NCBI GenBank assembly: GCA_900469615.1
Contig: UBYA01000010.1
Span: 344,248 to 408,247, forward strand
From: Hyphomicrobiales bacterium
GTDB lineage: Bacteria; Pseudomonadota; Alphaproteobacteria; Rhizobiales; Rhizobiaceae
Length of the DNA stretch: 64,000 nucleotides
Direction: 5' to 3'
Part shown: one piece after another, positions 39,184 through 48,920 of the stretch
How the letters are laid out: each line of letters starts with the position of its first letter
Numbering within the stretch: position 1 is the stretch's first letter
Notes under the pieces: generated by a model
The model's input: only the letters and a program-made list of their open reading frames with translations
Told to the model about the DNA's origin: nothing
Database searches by the model: none
Position numbers and translations under genes: made by a program

Positions 39184-40643
39184 GACGCCAAACCCTCCAG
39201 TGCTTTGCGCAATTCGGCATGATCGGAGAACGGCAGCGTGACGCCGCCGATCGTCTGACCTTCCTCGTGCCCCTTGCCGGCGACGATCAGCGTGTCGCCG
39301 GATTTCAGCAGGCCAACGGCCTTACGGATCGCTTCGGCCCGATCGCCGATTTCCGTCGCGCAGCCAGCGGCCGCCATGATCTCGGCGCGGATCGCGGCCG
39401 GATCTTCCGAGCGCGGATTGTCGTCGGTAACGATAACGACATCTGCCAGACGGCAGGCGATCTCGCCCATGATCGGACGCTTGCCGCGATCACGATCCCC
39501 GCCGCAGCCGAAGACGACGACGACGCGGCCCGTCGTGAACGGGCGTACGGAATTCAGGACGTTTTCAAGCGCGTCCGGTTTGTGGGCGTAGTCGACATAG
39601 GCCAGGGCGCCGTCATGCGTGTGGCCGACAAGCTCGAGCCGGCCCGACGCGCCGACGAGTTTCTCAAGGGCCGCCATGGCAACCGGCGCCGCAACGCCCG
39701 TGGAAATGGCCAGACCGGCCGCAACGAGCGCATTGGCGATCTGGAAATCGCCGGCCAGCGGAATATGAACCTCGAAGATGTCGCCGCCGATATGCACCTC
39801 GGCGATCTGCTTGTGACGGAAGTGCTCGACGCGCTTCAGCGTCAGAAAATTGCCCTTGCGCCCGACGGTGCGAACGTCCTGCCCGGCATCGCGCGCGGCC
39901 GAGATTGCCTGGGGAGACCAGGCATCGTCGGCAAAGATGACAGCTGACGAGCCCTTCGGCAGCAGATCCCGGAACAGCCGCATCTTCGCGGCCATATAGT
40001 CCTCGACCGTCGGATGATAATCCATGTGGTCGCGGCCGAGATTGGTGAAGGCGGCCGCAGCGAGCCTCACGCCATCGAGCCTGAACTGATCGAGGCCATG
40101 GCTGGACGCTTCCATGGCCGCGTGGGTAACACCCTCGTCGGCAAGCTCGGCAAGCAGCTTGTGCAGCGATACCGGATCGGGCGTCGTCAGCGCGCCATAC
40201 TCGTTGCGGGTCGGCGAAACGACGCCCGTCGTGCCGATCATGGCGGCCGGATGGCCGGCGTGAGCCCAGATCTGCCGCGTGAAGGAAGCGACCGAGGTCT
40301 TGCCGGCAGTGCCCGTCACGGCCACCATCGTATCCGGTTGCCGCCCGAAAAACCGCGAGGCGGCGATGGAAAGAAACCGGCGTGGCTCGGAAACCTGCAG
40401 CAGCGGTACATTGCCGGCATCGGCCCCATGGCCAGCGATCACGACGGATGCCCCGCGCGAAACGGCATCGGCGATGAAACTCGCTCCGTCGGCCTTCGTG
40501 CCGGCCACCGCGACAAACGCCATGCCGGACGACACGTTTCGGCTGTCGGCGGAGACCCCGCTTATCTCAAGATCGCCAAGCGCCCCGCCAATTTGTGTGT
40601 TGAGTTCCGGAAACGCGTTTCCGGCAATATCCCGCAAGTTCAT
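39180..40643 (-). CDS. murE: UDP-MurNAc-dipeptide--meso-diaminopimelate ligase
   Basis: A 487-residue Mur ligase that adds the third stem residue. The DDNPRSEDP segment near residue 405 contains the DNPR motif that recognises meso-diaminopimelate rather than lysine. The ATP loop is [13 protein letters not shown] at residue 110; note Ala in place of the more usual Asn (GTNGKT). The N-terminal [19 protein letters not shown] and [18 protein letters not shown] regions are normal. It follows ftsI after 66 bases and overlaps murF. Confidence 0.97.
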   Translation of the reverse strand: MNLRDIAGNAFPELNTQIGGALGDLEISGVSADSRNVSSGMAFVAVAGTKADGASFIADAVSRGASVVIAGHGADAGNVPLLQVSEPRRFLSIAASRFFGRQPDTMVAVTGTAGKTSVASFTRQIWAHAGHPAAMIGTTGVVSPTRNEYGALTTPDPVSLHKLLAELADEGVTHAAMEASSHGLDQFRLDGVRLAAAAFTNLGRDHMDYHPTVEDYMAAKMRLFRDLLPKGSSAVIFADDAWSPQAISAARDAGQDVRTVGRKGNFLTLKRVEHFRHKQIAEVHIGGDIFEVHIPLAGDFQIANALVAAGLAISTGVAAPVAMAALEKLVGASGRLELVGHTHDGALAYVDYAHKPDALENVLNSVRPFTTGRVVVVFGCGGDRDRGKRPIMGEIACRLADVVIVTDDNPRSEDPAAIRAEIMAAAGCATEIGDRAEAIRKAVGLLKSGDTLIVAGKGHEEGQTIGGVTLPFSDHAELRKALEGLAS

Positions 40644-40709
40644 CGAATGTACTTTTCGCCTTCTCGATCAGTCCGCCCCTCGCGAATCGACGTGTGTATT
40701 GTTTCACGC

Positions 40710-42461
40710 TTAATAAGACACCAGCAAGGCCGAGTTGCCGTTTCCAAAACTTGGCTGAATGCCGAGGATCGGCGCCGCCCGGGCGATGATGTCGCGCGCA
40801 ATCGGTGCTGCCGTATAGGCCGAGATCGTGCCGCCGTGCTCACCGGTCTTCGGCTCGTCGCAGAAGGTCATGATGATGTATTGCGGATCGTCGATCGGGA
40901 ACACGGCCATGAAGGTGTTGAAGTTCAGCGTGTGCGAATAGCGGCCGTTGACGACCTTGTCGGCCGTACCGGTCTTGCTGCCGACGTCGTAGCCCGGCAC
41001 GCGGGCAGCACGGCCCGAACCCTTCGAACCGTTGAAGTCGAGCAGGAAGCGCACATCGTCGCTCGTGCTCTTCTTGATGACGAGCTTGGCGATATCGTCC
41101 GCCTCGTCGCGGGTACGCGGCAGGAAGGTCGGCTCGATCAGCTTGCCGCCGTTGACGAGCGCCGCACCGGCCACAGCCGTTTGCAGCGGCGTCGTCGAAA
41201 CGCCGTGACCGAAGGAAATCGTGATCGAGTTGATCTTTTTCCACACGCGCGGCTGCGATGGCATCTTCACCTCGGGCAGCTCGGTCTGCATCTTGCTGAG
41301 CAGTCCGATGCGGGTGAGGAATTCCTTGTGCGCATCGATGCCAACGAGGTCGGCGATCTTGGCCGTGCCGATGTTGGAGGAGTACTGGAAGATTTCCGGA
41401 ACCGTCAGCACGCGATGCTGGCCGTGGAAGTCGTGGATGGTGAAGCCGCCGATCCGGATCGGGTTCGTGGCGTCGAAGGCGTCGCGCAGCCTGACCTTGC
41501 CGGAATCGAGCGCCATGGCCATCGTGAACGTCTTGAAGGTCGATCCCATTTCGAACGTGCCGTTCGTCATGCGATTGAGCCATCCCTCGGCAGCGCCCTC
41601 GTTCGGATAGTTCGGATCGAAATCGGGGGCGGATGCCATGGCCACCACCTCGCCGGTATGAACGTTGAGAACGGCCGCGCCAGCCCCCTTGGCCTGGAAG
41701 TTCTTGACGGCGTTAACGACCGCGTCATGGACGATGTCCTGCACCCGCAAATCGACGGAGAGCTTCACCGGCTGCAGCGGCTGATCGTTGGTCATGCCGG
41801 CTGCGGCAAGATCGGCAAGCCCCAGGTCGTCGATATATTTCTCCATGCCGGCAACGCCGCGGTTGTCGATATTCACGTAACCGAGAATATGGGCGGCGGT
41901 GGAGCCGCCGGGATAGAAGCGGCGCTTCTCGGGGCGGAAGCCGATGCCGGGAATGCCCAGTGCCAGGATCTGGCTCTGCTGCTTCGGCGTCAGCTGCCGG
42001 CGAAGCCAGGCAAAATGCGAGGATTTTGTCGAGAGCTTCCTGTAGGTGGATTTGGCATCGAGGTCCGGCAGAACCTTGCGCAGTTCCTCGACGGCCTCAT
42101 CCGCATCGATGATCTTGTTCGGCTCGGCAAACAGCGAGACGGTGCGGATATCGGTGGCAAGAAGTGCGCCGTTGCGGTCGACGATATCCGGGCGCGAGGC
42201 CATCAATCGGTCCGGCGGCAGAATGCTCGACGTCGTATCCGGCGGCGTCAGGGCGAACTGCGCAAGGCGGCCGCCGATCACGCAGTAGACCGCGACAAAA
42301 CTTGCAACCAGCAGCACGACACGGCTTTTTGCCTGGTTTGCCTTGCGTTTGCGGACCCCTTCGAACCTTGTGCGGGAAAAACCGTCGCTCGGGCGATTAT
42401 TGCCGTCGGTGGCGAAATGCGCCTTGCTCTTCAGGACCATGATGCGAGAAAGAAAAGACAT
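40710..42461 (-). CDS. ftsI: Septal peptidoglycan transpeptidase FtsI (PBP3)
   Basis: A 583-residue class B penicillin-binding protein. One N-terminal transmembrane helix (about residues 46-64) precedes the pedestal domain and the transpeptidase domain with all three active-site motifs: S307-T-F-K in GSTFKTFTMA, S361-S-N in YSSNIGTAKI and K496-T-G in SKTGTADKV. It crosslinks septal peptidoglycan in partnership with FtsW. Its ATG shares one base with the ftsL stop (TAATG), so the two are translationally coupled. It is the first large gene after rsmH and ftsL. Confidence 0.97.
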   Translation of the reverse strand: MSFLSRIMVLKSKAHFATDGNNRPSDGFSRTRFEGVRKRKANQAKSRVVLLVASFVAVYCVIGGRLAQFALTPPDTTSSILPPDRLMASRPDIVDRNGALLATDIRTVSLFAEPNKIIDADEAVEELRKVLPDLDAKSTYRKLSTKSSHFAWLRRQLTPKQQSQILALGIPGIGFRPEKRRFYPGGSTAAHILGYVNIDNRGVAGMEKYIDDLGLADLAAAGMTNDQPLQPVKLSVDLRVQDIVHDAVVNAVKNFQAKGAGAAVLNVHTGEVVAMASAPDFDPNYPNEGAAEGWLNRMTNGTFEMGSTFKTFTMAMALDSGKVRLRDAFDATNPIRIGGFTIHDFHGQHRVLTVPEIFQYSSNIGTAKIADLVGIDAHKEFLTRIGLLSKMQTELPEVKMPSQPRVWKKINSITISFGHGVSTTPLQTAVAGAALVNGGKLIEPTFLPRTRDEADDIAKLVIKKSTSDDVRFLLDFNGSKGSGRAARVPGYDVGSKTGTADKVVNGRYSHTLNFNTFMAVFPIDDPQYIIMTFCDEPKTGEHGGTISAYTAAPIARDIIARAAPILGIQPSFGNGNSALLVSY

Positions 42462-42982
42462 TATTCCGCCACCGATCCCGTTGCCATGTTGTCGACATTC
42501 GGCTTCTTGCGCTTGGCAAGAGCGGGCGATTTCGGTCGCGGTGCGGGGGCGGCAGCCACATCCGCTATGGCCTTCCTGATCTGCGCATCCGTCGTATCGC
42601 CACTCTTGGAGGCTACCGATGCGCCGCCCTTGGCGCTGCCCGCCTTGCCGCTCTTGGGATCGTTCGATGCCGTCACCGTTGGCGGAGGAAGCTGCGAACG
42701 CAGCATCGGCAACTCGCCGGGCTGGACGATCGCGGTCGAGAGCGTCGGCTGCAGCTGCAATTCGTTGTTATAGTTGTTGACCAGCCGCTCCAGGCGGTTC
42801 GGCTGGGAAACCAGCGCCCAGTCCGCCTTCAGAAGTTCGATCGTGTCCTTCTCGAGCTTGATTTCGGATTCGAGGCGATGAACCTCTTCCAGCTTCATCT
42901 CGGCACGATGCTTGATCGTATAGGTCACGCTGGCCATGGCCGTCATGACGCCGATCAGCACGATGTCAAAAGTCTTCAGCAT
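42461..42982 (-). CDS. ftsL: Cell division protein FtsL
   Basis: A 173-residue bitopic divisome protein. A short cytoplasmic start MLKTFDIVLIGVMTAMASV leads into one membrane helix, followed by a coiled coil (RAEMKLEEVHRLESEIKLEK, DTIELLKADWALVSQPNRLE) and a low-complexity Pro/Ala/Lys tail. FtsL is poorly conserved, so the assignment relies partly on position between rsmH and ftsI. The ATG at 42982 is chosen because it starts at the membrane segment with GGGGG upstream; an in-frame extension would overlap rsmH by about 95 bases. Confidence 0.9.
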   Translation of the reverse strand: MLKTFDIVLIGVMTAMASVTYTIKHRAEMKLEEVHRLESEIKLEKDTIELLKADWALVSQPNRLERLVNNYNNELQLQPTLSTAIVQPGELPMLRSQLPPPTVTASNDPKSGKAGSAKGGASVASKSGDTTDAQIRKAIADVAAAPAPRPKSPALAKRKKPNVDNMATGSVAE

Positions 42983-42983
42983 T

Positions 42984-44009
42984 TCAACCCCCGAGCTTTC
43001 CGAGACTGGCGAGACTGGGCAGATCGAAGATCGAAAGATCTGCCGCCTCTGCCGGAGCCAAAGTGCGCGCCCCCGCACGCAGCTTGGCTGAACGAGCGCG
43101 CGGATTGGCTTCCGCCTCGGCGTCGCTCGCAGAGATCATCGGCTTGCCGACCGGCTCGAACGTGGCCGGTCGCTCATTCACTATAGGCATGTGACGCGAC
43201 CCGCCGGCACGGCCGGAGCGATCGGCAAAGAATTTCTTGACGATCCGGTCTTCAAGCGAATGGAAGGTCACGACGACAAGGCGACCGCCCGGCTTGAGCA
43301 CGCGCTCGGCGGCAAACAGCGCCTGGGCTAGTTCGCCGAGCTCGTCATTGACGAAAATGCGCAAGGCCTGGAAAACCCGCGTCGCAGGATGGATCTTGTC
43401 CTTCGCCTTTCGCGGCGTCACGACCTCGATGAGCCCAGCCAGATCGCGGGTGGTCACGAAAGGAGCCTCCGCACGCCGCTTCTCGATCGCATGAGCGATG
43501 CGCGGCGCCTGCTTTTCCTCACCGAGAAACACGAAGATGCGAATGAGGTCGGCCAGCTTGGCACGGTTGACGACATCCGCGGCCGACACACCGCTTGCCG
43601 ACATCCGCATATCGAGCGGACCGTTCTTGTTGAAGGAAAAGCCGCGCTCGGCCTCGTCGATCTGCATGGAGGACACGCCGATATCGAGCACGACACCGTC
43701 AAGGCCCTCCACCGGCGCATGCTCGGCCAGCCGGGAAAATTGCGACTGAATAAGACTAAGGTGCCCGGCATGGGCCGAAACGAGCGCCTGCCCCGCCGCG
43801 ATTGCCGTCGGGTCGCGGTCGAGCGCGATCACGTCGGCGCCGCCCGCCAGGATAGCCGAGGTATAACCGCCAGCCCCAAACGTTCCATCGAGAATGATCT
43901 TGCCGGGCGCAGGAGCCAGCGCATCGAGCACTTCGGAAAGAAGAACCGGAATGTGACGAACCGGTCCGCCACCGGCATCAGAAGAACCTCCGCCTGAATT
44001 CGCCGCCAT
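42984..44009 (-). CDS. rsmH: 16S rRNA m4C1402 methyltransferase RsmH (MraW)
   Basis: A 341-residue SAM-dependent methyltransferase acting on C1402 of 16S rRNA in the ribosomal P site. [16 protein letters not shown], the SAM motif [36 protein letters not shown] and [16 protein letters not shown] are characteristic, as are [15 protein letters not shown] and the C-terminal [12 protein letters not shown]. The frame is open upstream through mraZ, but the ATG at 44009 starts the family-like N-terminus. It lies 14 bases after mraZ and one base before ftsL. Confidence 0.97.
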   Translation of the reverse strand: MAANSGGGSSDAGGGPVRHIPVLLSEVLDALAPAPGKIILDGTFGAGGYTSAILAGGADVIALDRDPTAIAAGQALVSAHAGHLSLIQSQFSRLAEHAPVEGLDGVVLDIGVSSMQIDEAERGFSFNKNGPLDMRMSASGVSAADVVNRAKLADLIRIFVFLGEEKQAPRIAHAIEKRRAEAPFVTTRDLAGLIEVVTPRKAKDKIHPATRVFQALRIFVNDELGELAQALFAAERVLKPGGRLVVVTFHSLEDRIVKKFFADRSGRAGGSRHMPIVNERPATFEPVGKPMISASDAEAEANPRARSAKLRAGARTLAPAEAADLSIFDLPSLASLGKLGG

Positions 44010-44023
44010 TCCGTTTCCCCGCT

Positions 44024-44464
44024 TTATTCCGAGCGCCTGCCCGCCAGCCTGCGCTCCTCTCGTGCCTGCGACTGCAAGGCCAGAAAGGCCTCCGGCCGCC
44101 ATAATTGAAAATGATCCGCCCGACCGACGAAGGTCACTTCGTCTGCAATTCCGGTGAAGTCGCGGATGAAATCCGTGACCATCAACCGCCCTTCCGCATC
44201 GAGCTTCATGAAGACCCCGCCCCCGTGAATAAGGAGCGACATCTGGTTCGCCGCCAGCGAAAACGGGTCGTCCGCCGCAATCTGCCGCTCGAATCGATCG
44301 AGCAGATCGAGACCGCCGACGCTGATCGCCGGAAACACAAAATCCTGAAAGCAGTAAAGCTCCTGGATATTGCGCTCGGCCAGCACGGAACGAAACGCCG
44401 CCGGCACGGAAACCCGCCCCTTGGCATCGATCCGGTTGGTCGCATTCGACAGGAAGCGGTTCAT
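44024..44464 (-). CDS. mraZ: Transcriptional regulator MraZ
   Basis: A 146-residue double AbrB/SpoVT-fold DNA-binding protein that represses the dcw operon. The first module is [19 protein letters not shown], the second [19 protein letters not shown], with the typical [16 protein letters not shown] between and after. The ATG at 44464 gives [10 protein letters not shown]; a GTG at 44476 four codons upstream has GGGGGA close to it and cannot be excluded. It is the first gene of the cluster, and four TGGGN repeats that match its known binding motif lie 177 bases upstream. Confidence 0.95.
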   Translation of the reverse strand: MNRFLSNATNRIDAKGRVSVPAAFRSVLAERNIQELYCFQDFVFPAISVGGLDLLDRFERQIAADDPFSLAANQMSLLIHGGGVFMKLDAEGRLMVTDFIRDFTGIADEVTFVGRADHFQLWRPEAFLALQSQAREERRLAGRRSE

Positions 44465-44640
44465 GACGCGAAACACCCGTCCCCCATGACCCGCAAGCAG
44501 CTACACGCTCGCAGGCACAGCCAAAATCGGACACAGCTTCGCAAGCCGAAAGAGCGGACGCCCTTTCGACACTCCCGGGACGGGAGCGATCATGGCTTTG
44601 CGATGATTGGGCTCTGATCTGCCCGTATGCAGTGTTCTTT
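44465..44640. other. mraZ 5' leader
   Basis: About 170 transcribed bases are expected between the predicted start point (near 44635) and mraZ. No leader gene or strong terminator is evident. TTTCGACACTCCCGGGACGGGAG at 44567-44590 contains a small CTCCCGGGA-type inverted repeat. Confidence 0.4.
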
Positions 44641-44675
44641 TGGGATACCATGGGACCATATGGGCGTCAATGGGA
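44641..44675. promoter_or_regulatory. MraZ box: four TGGGN direct repeats with 10-bp period
   Basis: On the plus strand TGGGA, TGGGA, TGGGC and TGGGA start at 44641, 44651, 44661 and 44671, each separated by exactly five bases. E. coli MraZ is known to bind TGGGN repeats with 5-bp spacers upstream of its own gene. The repeats face the same side of the helix and span the predicted mraZ promoter. Confidence 0.88.
44642..44670 (-). promoter_or_regulatory. Predicted mraZ/dcw promoter overlapping the MraZ box
   Basis: On the minus strand TTGACG (44665-44670) and TATCCC (44642-44647) are 17 bp apart. Both hexamers fall within the repeat array, so bound MraZ would block RNA polymerase. The -10 is not strong; the start site is unconfirmed. 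Confidence 0.5.
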
Positions 44676-44726
44676 TGAAGCCACGTCAGCCATGGCAACA
44701 GCTCGAATATTCATAAGCCGTTAAGT

Positions 44727-44741
44727 TTAACGAAAGGTTAG
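44727..44741. promoter_or_regulatory. Possible CtrA-type site upstream of the mraZ promoter
   Basis: TTAA-CGAAAGG-TTAG matches the CtrA consensus TTAA-N7-TTAA at seven of eight positions. It lies about 57 bases upstream of the predicted -35. CtrA control of division genes is established in other alphaproteobacteria; here it is a one-site guess. Confidence 0.3.
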
Positions 44742-44892
44742 GATCGGGTTCAGGCGACGTCCCGAAACGGGTTGTTTTCACAGGCGAAAACCCGTGCCCG
44801 TCAAGGCGGCGGAGCCTGCAAACAGAGGCATTCGGCCGCTCACGAAATTATTTGCAGAAAGCGGGAGGCACGCCTTTCGTCAAAGCGTGATG
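44742..44892. other. Gap between the mraZ control region and rnpB
   Basis: No gene, repeat or terminator that I can support. It carries the 3' flank of rnpB, without a clear T-tract hairpin. Confidence 0.4.
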
Positions 44893-45302
<410 letters not shown>

Positions 45303-45359
45303 TTAACCGAGACGGTTCACAATTGCCACCTAAATATACGGCTTTGCACCGAGCCGGTA

Positions 45360-46553
45360 TCAATTCCGGAAATGCGCAGAGAAATCCGTGCCGTAGCCCT
45401 CGTCCCTGATTCGACCTGTGAGCAGCAGCTCCGCCCCCAGCCGGCCGATTTCATCCGAGCTCTTGGCCGCCGTGCCGCAGCCGCCCGTCAGAACGGCGAT
45501 CCGCGGCGAAGAGGTATAGCCGATCATGGGATAACCGGTCGGCGAATAGGAAACGGCGCAGGAATTGGTGAAAGCCGCCGGCCGCTGCACGCCCGGAACG
45601 AGCGTGTGGAATATCCGCGCCAGGTGTTCGCGAGCCTTGTCCCGGCCGGCACTGCGAAACCAGGCCCGCAGTTCCGCTTCGCTTTCGAATTCAAGATCGT
45701 CCGGATCGCCGCCGATCTTGATATAGTGCTTGCCGTCGGGATAGCGGATCGGCGGCAGCATATAGATGCTGTCCGCATCGTCGGGGCTCACCGATATCAG
45801 CGAGGGCATGCCGGAAAGAGCCTCTGCCTCCGCTTCACCGACCTCGAAGAACGTGACCGTGCGGCCATAAACCTTCATCTCAACAGGTTGAGGCAAGAGA
45901 TTCTCGGCAATGGAAAAACCGCCGGCAGCCAGCAGGATCTTTTCGGCGCTGTAGGTCTCGCCCTCGGCCGTCATTACGATCGCAAGGCCGCCATCCTCGC
46001 GGATCGACAATGCGGTCTGCTTGATCACCCGCGCACCGGCTTTTTCCGCGAGGAGCGACTGCGCCTTCACCAGCCGGCGCGGGCTGATATGGCCCGCCCC
46101 ATGCAGTTCGAACACGCCTTCGCTTCCCGGCGCGAAGGAAAAGAAAGGAAATCTTGCCTTGAGCGCCGCATCGTCGAGGATTTCCACCTCGGCCCCGAGC
46201 CGGCCTGCCGCTGCGACGACATTGCCGACATAAGGCGTTTCGCCGCCTCGCTTCGGGCCGGTGACGAGGCAACCGACCGGCGCATAGAACCGAATGCCGC
46301 TATCCCGTTCGATTTCCGCATAGCGGCCGATCGAACGGTTTGCGAGGCGGGCCCAGTCCGTGTCGGGATCGATCGTGCGGGTAATGCGGCCCTCGTCGTA
46401 ATGGCTGCCGAAGACTCCCCGATGATTGGCGCGATCCTCCGGCTCATCCGGTCCGATGACGGCAATGCCGTCCGTCTGCCTGGCAAGATGACGGGCAGCG
46501 GCAGCTCCCATCATACCCCGACCGACGACGATGAACCTGAAATCCGCTGTCAT
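45360..46553 (-). CDS. FAD-dependent oxidoreductase (DAO / SolA-like)
   Basis: A 397-residue flavoprotein of the D-amino-acid-oxidase superfamily, closest in layout to monomeric sarcosine oxidase and N-methyltryptophan oxidase. The dinucleotide fold IVVGRGMMGAAAARHLA (G11, G13, G16) has Arg in the second position, which is slightly unusual. RGVFGSHYDEGRITR is similar to the substrate-side RxxHxxxxR motif of MSOX enzymes, and AVSYSPTGYPMIGYT is the C-terminal FAD loop with no obvious covalent Cys. The ATG at 46553 has GAGGG upstream; six residues earlier is possible. It likely oxidises a secondary or N-methyl amine. Confidence 0.85.
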   Translation of the reverse strand: MTADFRFIVVGRGMMGAAAARHLARQTDGIAVIGPDEPEDRANHRGVFGSHYDEGRITRTIDPDTDWARLANRSIGRYAEIERDSGIRFYAPVGCLVTGPKRGGETPYVGNVVAAAGRLGAEVEILDDAALKARFPFFSFAPGSEGVFELHGAGHISPRRLVKAQSLLAEKAGARVIKQTALSIREDGGLAIVMTAEGETYSAEKILLAAGGFSIAENLLPQPVEMKVYGRTVTFFEVGEAEAEALSGMPSLISVSPDDADSIYMLPPIRYPDGKHYIKIGGDPDDLEFESEAELRAWFRSAGRDKAREHLARIFHTLVPGVQRPAAFTNSCAVSYSPTGYPMIGYTSSPRIAVLTGGCGTAAKSSDEIGRLGAELLLTGRIRDEGYGTDFSAHFRN

Positions 46554-46629
46554 GGCGCAACCCTCATCCATATCGCGGCTTCGATAGCACGGAAAGCGAT
46601 TCCGCCCTACCCGAATCCGGCCGCAGGCA

Positions 46630-47187
46630 TCAGTCCAAAAGTGCCAGCACCTTGCCGCAATAGCGCTTCGAGATCGGATTCATGCGCGTGGCACCATGGC
46701 CGGCATTGTATTTGAGGATGGTATTGCAGGTCGGGCCACCGCCGAGATCCTGCGCCATGGCAAGATATTTCATGCCGAACTTGATATTCGTCTCGGGATC
46801 GTAAAGCCCCTTGGCCCGGCCGCTATATCCCATCAGCCGGGCGGTTGCCGGCTTGATCTGCATCAGGCCTATCTCGCCTGCGCTTCCGCGAGTTTTAGGA
46901 TTGAAGTTGCTTTCGATCTGAATGACGGCAGTGGCCAGCTCGACGGCAACGCCGTTCTGCCTGGCGTATTTGGCAATCAATGCGGAATAGCGATTTTGCC
47001 GCGTAAAGGAGGCCTCGGCATCCCGCAATTCGGCGGGAACGCTGGGCATGGGAAAGCCGGTGGTGCGGCTGACGATCTTGAGCGGAACGGTCTTCTGCTT
47101 TACGTCGCGCTGGCCCGCAAAGGCACAATCATATCCCACCAGCAGCACGCCTGCGCATGCTACAGCCGCAACAATCAAATTTTTCAT
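46630..47187 (-). CDS. Lytic transglycosylase, SLT domain (secreted)
   Basis: A 185-residue secreted protein: signal peptide of about 24 residues, short linker, then a single SLT domain from about residue 62. The catalytic glutamate is E92 in AVIQIESNFNP, followed by GEIGLMQIKPATARLMGY and AGHGATRMNP typical of the MltE/Slt family. It cleaves glycan strands to 1,6-anhydro-MurNAc ends in the periplasm. It is compact, with no carbohydrate-binding or LysM domain. It stands alone, with nothing closely linked at either side. Confidence 0.92.
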   Translation of the reverse strand: MKNLIVAAVACAGVLLVGYDCAFAGQRDVKQKTVPLKIVSRTTGFPMPSVPAELRDAEASFTRQNRYSALIAKYARQNGVAVELATAVIQIESNFNPKTRGSAGEIGLMQIKPATARLMGYSGRAKGLYDPETNIKFGMKYLAMAQDLGGGPTCNTILKYNAGHGATRMNPISKRYCGKVLALLD

Positions 47188-47454
47188 GTAGTCTTTTGTC
47201 TCCAGGAGCGGGACCGCGGACGGCGCAAGCCGTCACGCCCGGCTGGAGGCAAAAAAGAGCCGCCGGAGTGCACAGTCCCCATTAGTCGTCTACGGCCGCG
47301 CGACACACAAACTCAGACGGCGCGACCGCCGTTCAGCGAGCGCCGTTAGACCAATGCAATGCGGAGATAATAGGGAAAAGGTGTGGCATAGCAGGGAGTT
47401 ACGCGTTTTCTCATCCATAGCCGGCTATAAATACAGGCAGCCAAGCCCGGAATG
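47188..47454. other. Intergenic region between amiD-like and SLT genes
   Basis: No gene seen. A GACGGC-GCAA-GCCGTC hairpin lies at 47219-47234 in the SLT leader, and on the minus strand GGCGGCTCTTTTTT (47254-47266) ends in a T6 run without a good preceding stem. Whether a short RNA lies between is unclear. Confidence 0.3.
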
Positions 47455-48216
47455 CTACGAATAGCGGGGCAACGCGGAAAGGAGGCGATGAAGCGTGTCG
47501 ATGGTGGAAAAATCGGCGATGCCGTCTACGCGTTCCTGACGGAAGTGACGCTGGAAGGCTTCAACGTCTCCCTTCAGCTTTTCCGAGAATTCGCCCGTTA
47601 TTTCAGTGCCGTAGCCATATAGCGAAAGCATGGATTGCAATGCTTCGATCGGCTGACCGACATCGCCCTTCTGAAAGAATCGGCCGCCGGTGATGGGCGC
47701 CGGCTCCACCCAATGGCCCACACCCGCCCTGGCCAGCCTGGCCCACGGAAATTTCTCGCCCGGATCCACCTTGCGCACAGGCGCTACATCGGAATGTCCG
47801 AGCACCCGTTCGGGCGCGATTGCCCAGCGTTGGCCGCAATCGCGACACAGTTCGATGACCGCTTCGATCTGCTCCTCGGGGAAATCCGGCAGGCCGCCGG
47901 GATGGCCGGCATTGGCGATCTCGATGCCGATCGACCGCGAATTGATATCGTCATCGCCGTGCCAGGAACTCTTGCCGGCATGCCATGCCCTGCGCTCCTC
48001 CGGAACGAGTTGCATGACGCGCCCGTCCTCGAAGACGAAATAGTGGCTCGACACCTGGCTCTCCGGGCGACAGAGCCAATCGAGAGCGCCTTCGGCCGTG
48101 CCCATGCCGGTGTAGTGCAAAAGGATTATATCCGGGCGACGACCGTCCCGCCGTTCGCCATGGTTCGGTGAAGGCTGCACATGGGCGCGAGCGAAATCGG
48201 CCTTGAATGCACTCAT
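47455..48216 (-). CDS. N-acetylmuramoyl-L-alanine amidase, AmiD-like
   Basis: A 253-residue zinc amidase with an Amidase_2 (PGRP-like) domain (residues about 22-165) and a C-terminal peptidoglycan-binding domain (about 185-250). Zinc ligands fit H34 in ILLHYTGMG, H141 in VLGHSDVAP and a Asp or His in KVDPGEKFPWARL (D151). It cuts the bond between MurNAc and the stem peptide, as in AmiD or AmpD. No signal peptide is apparent, so cytosolic recycling (AmpD-like) or a non-classical location is possible. Its start overlaps the djlA-like stop by four bases, which indicates co-translation. Confidence 0.9.
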   Translation of the reverse strand: MSAFKADFARAHVQPSPNHGERRDGRRPDIILLHYTGMGTAEGALDWLCRPESQVSSHYFVFEDGRVMQLVPEERRAWHAGKSSWHGDDDINSRSIGIEIANAGHPGGLPDFPEEQIEAVIELCRDCGQRWAIAPERVLGHSDVAPVRKVDPGEKFPWARLARAGVGHWVEPAPITGGRFFQKGDVGQPIEALQSMLSLYGYGTEITGEFSEKLKGDVEAFQRHFRQERVDGIADFSTIDTLHRLLSALPRYS

Positions 48217-48920
48217 GCTGCGCGGCGTTCTTTCTCGATCTCGGCATAAGCCGCATTCAGAGCCGCCATTCGCTCATTGGCGATGGCGTGGAACTCCTCC
48301 GGCACGCCGCGCGACACGAGGCGATCGGGATGGTTCTCGTAGACGAGGCCATGATACCGGCGGCGGATCGTCGGAAAATCGTCCTGCCGCGATACGCCGA
48401 GCACCTTGTAGGGATCACGTCCGCCGCTGACATGGCGTGCCCTGATCTGCTCGAACCGCTCTTCGCTCATATGGAAGATCTCGGCGACATGCAGAAGGAA
48501 GGCCATTTCCTTCTCATGAATCAAGCCGTCGGCCTTGGCGATGTGAAACAGGCCGTCGAGCACGTCCTCCAGCACCGGGCAATTCTTCGTGCAGGTTTCG
48601 CACAGGGACGCGAGCCGCTCCGCATAGGCTTCGTAGCCGGCCACGTCCTGACGTGCCAGATTATAAAGGCGCGCGACGTTCTTGGCCTGGTCGGGCGGAA
48701 ATTCAAAGATCTCGCGAAACGCATTGACCTCGTTTTCCGTCACGACGCCGTCTGCCTTCGCCATCTTGGCCGAAAGGGCAATTATCGCAACGGAGAACGC
48801 CACCTTGCGTCGAGTTTCGGGATCGCCTTCGAACACGGTGCGAATCGCCTCGACCACCGCCGACAGGGCATTGCCGGCCGTGCTACCGATGGCATTCAGC
48901 AATTTTTCCCAAAACGACAT
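48213..48920 (-). CDS. TerB/DnaJ-domain protein (DjlA-like)
   Basis: A 235-residue protein combining a TerB-like helical domain (about residues 28-150; SAKMAKADGVVTENEVNAF) with a C-terminal J domain (DPYKVLGVSRQDDFPTIRRR) carrying HPD at 197-199, the DnaK-stimulating motif. E. coli DjlA has the same order plus an N-terminal membrane helix, which here is weak or absent. The ATG at 48920 (MSFWEKLLNAIG) is chosen because upstream in-frame sequence is unlike the family. It is coupled by overlap with the downstream amidase gene. Confidence 0.88.
   Translation of the reverse strand: MSFWEKLLNAIGSTAGNALSAVVEAIRTVFEGDPETRRKVAFSVAIIALSAKMAKADGVVTENEVNAFREIFEFPPDQAKNVARLYNLARQDVAGYEAYAERLASLCETCTKNCPVLEDVLDGLFHIAKADGLIHEKEMAFLLHVAEIFHMSEERFEQIRARHVSGGRDPYKVLGVSRQDDFPTIRRRYHGLVYENHPDRLVSRGVPEEFHAIANERMAALNAAYAEIEKERRAA

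Noticed and set aside
40014..42773. A 919-codon open frame on the plus strand opposite murE and ftsI
   Set aside because: It is a high-GC antisense shadow of two unmistakable Mur/Fts genes; its translation is Arg/Asp/His-rich with no recognisable domain and no ribosome-binding site.
42984..44651. 555-codon reading of rsmH through mraZ
   Set aside because: The upstream part is a shifted reading of mraZ; the methyltransferase begins at 44009.
47254..47360. Possible small RNA ending at a T6 run on the minus strand
   Set aside because: The T run is not preceded by a convincing stem, so there is no defined terminator.
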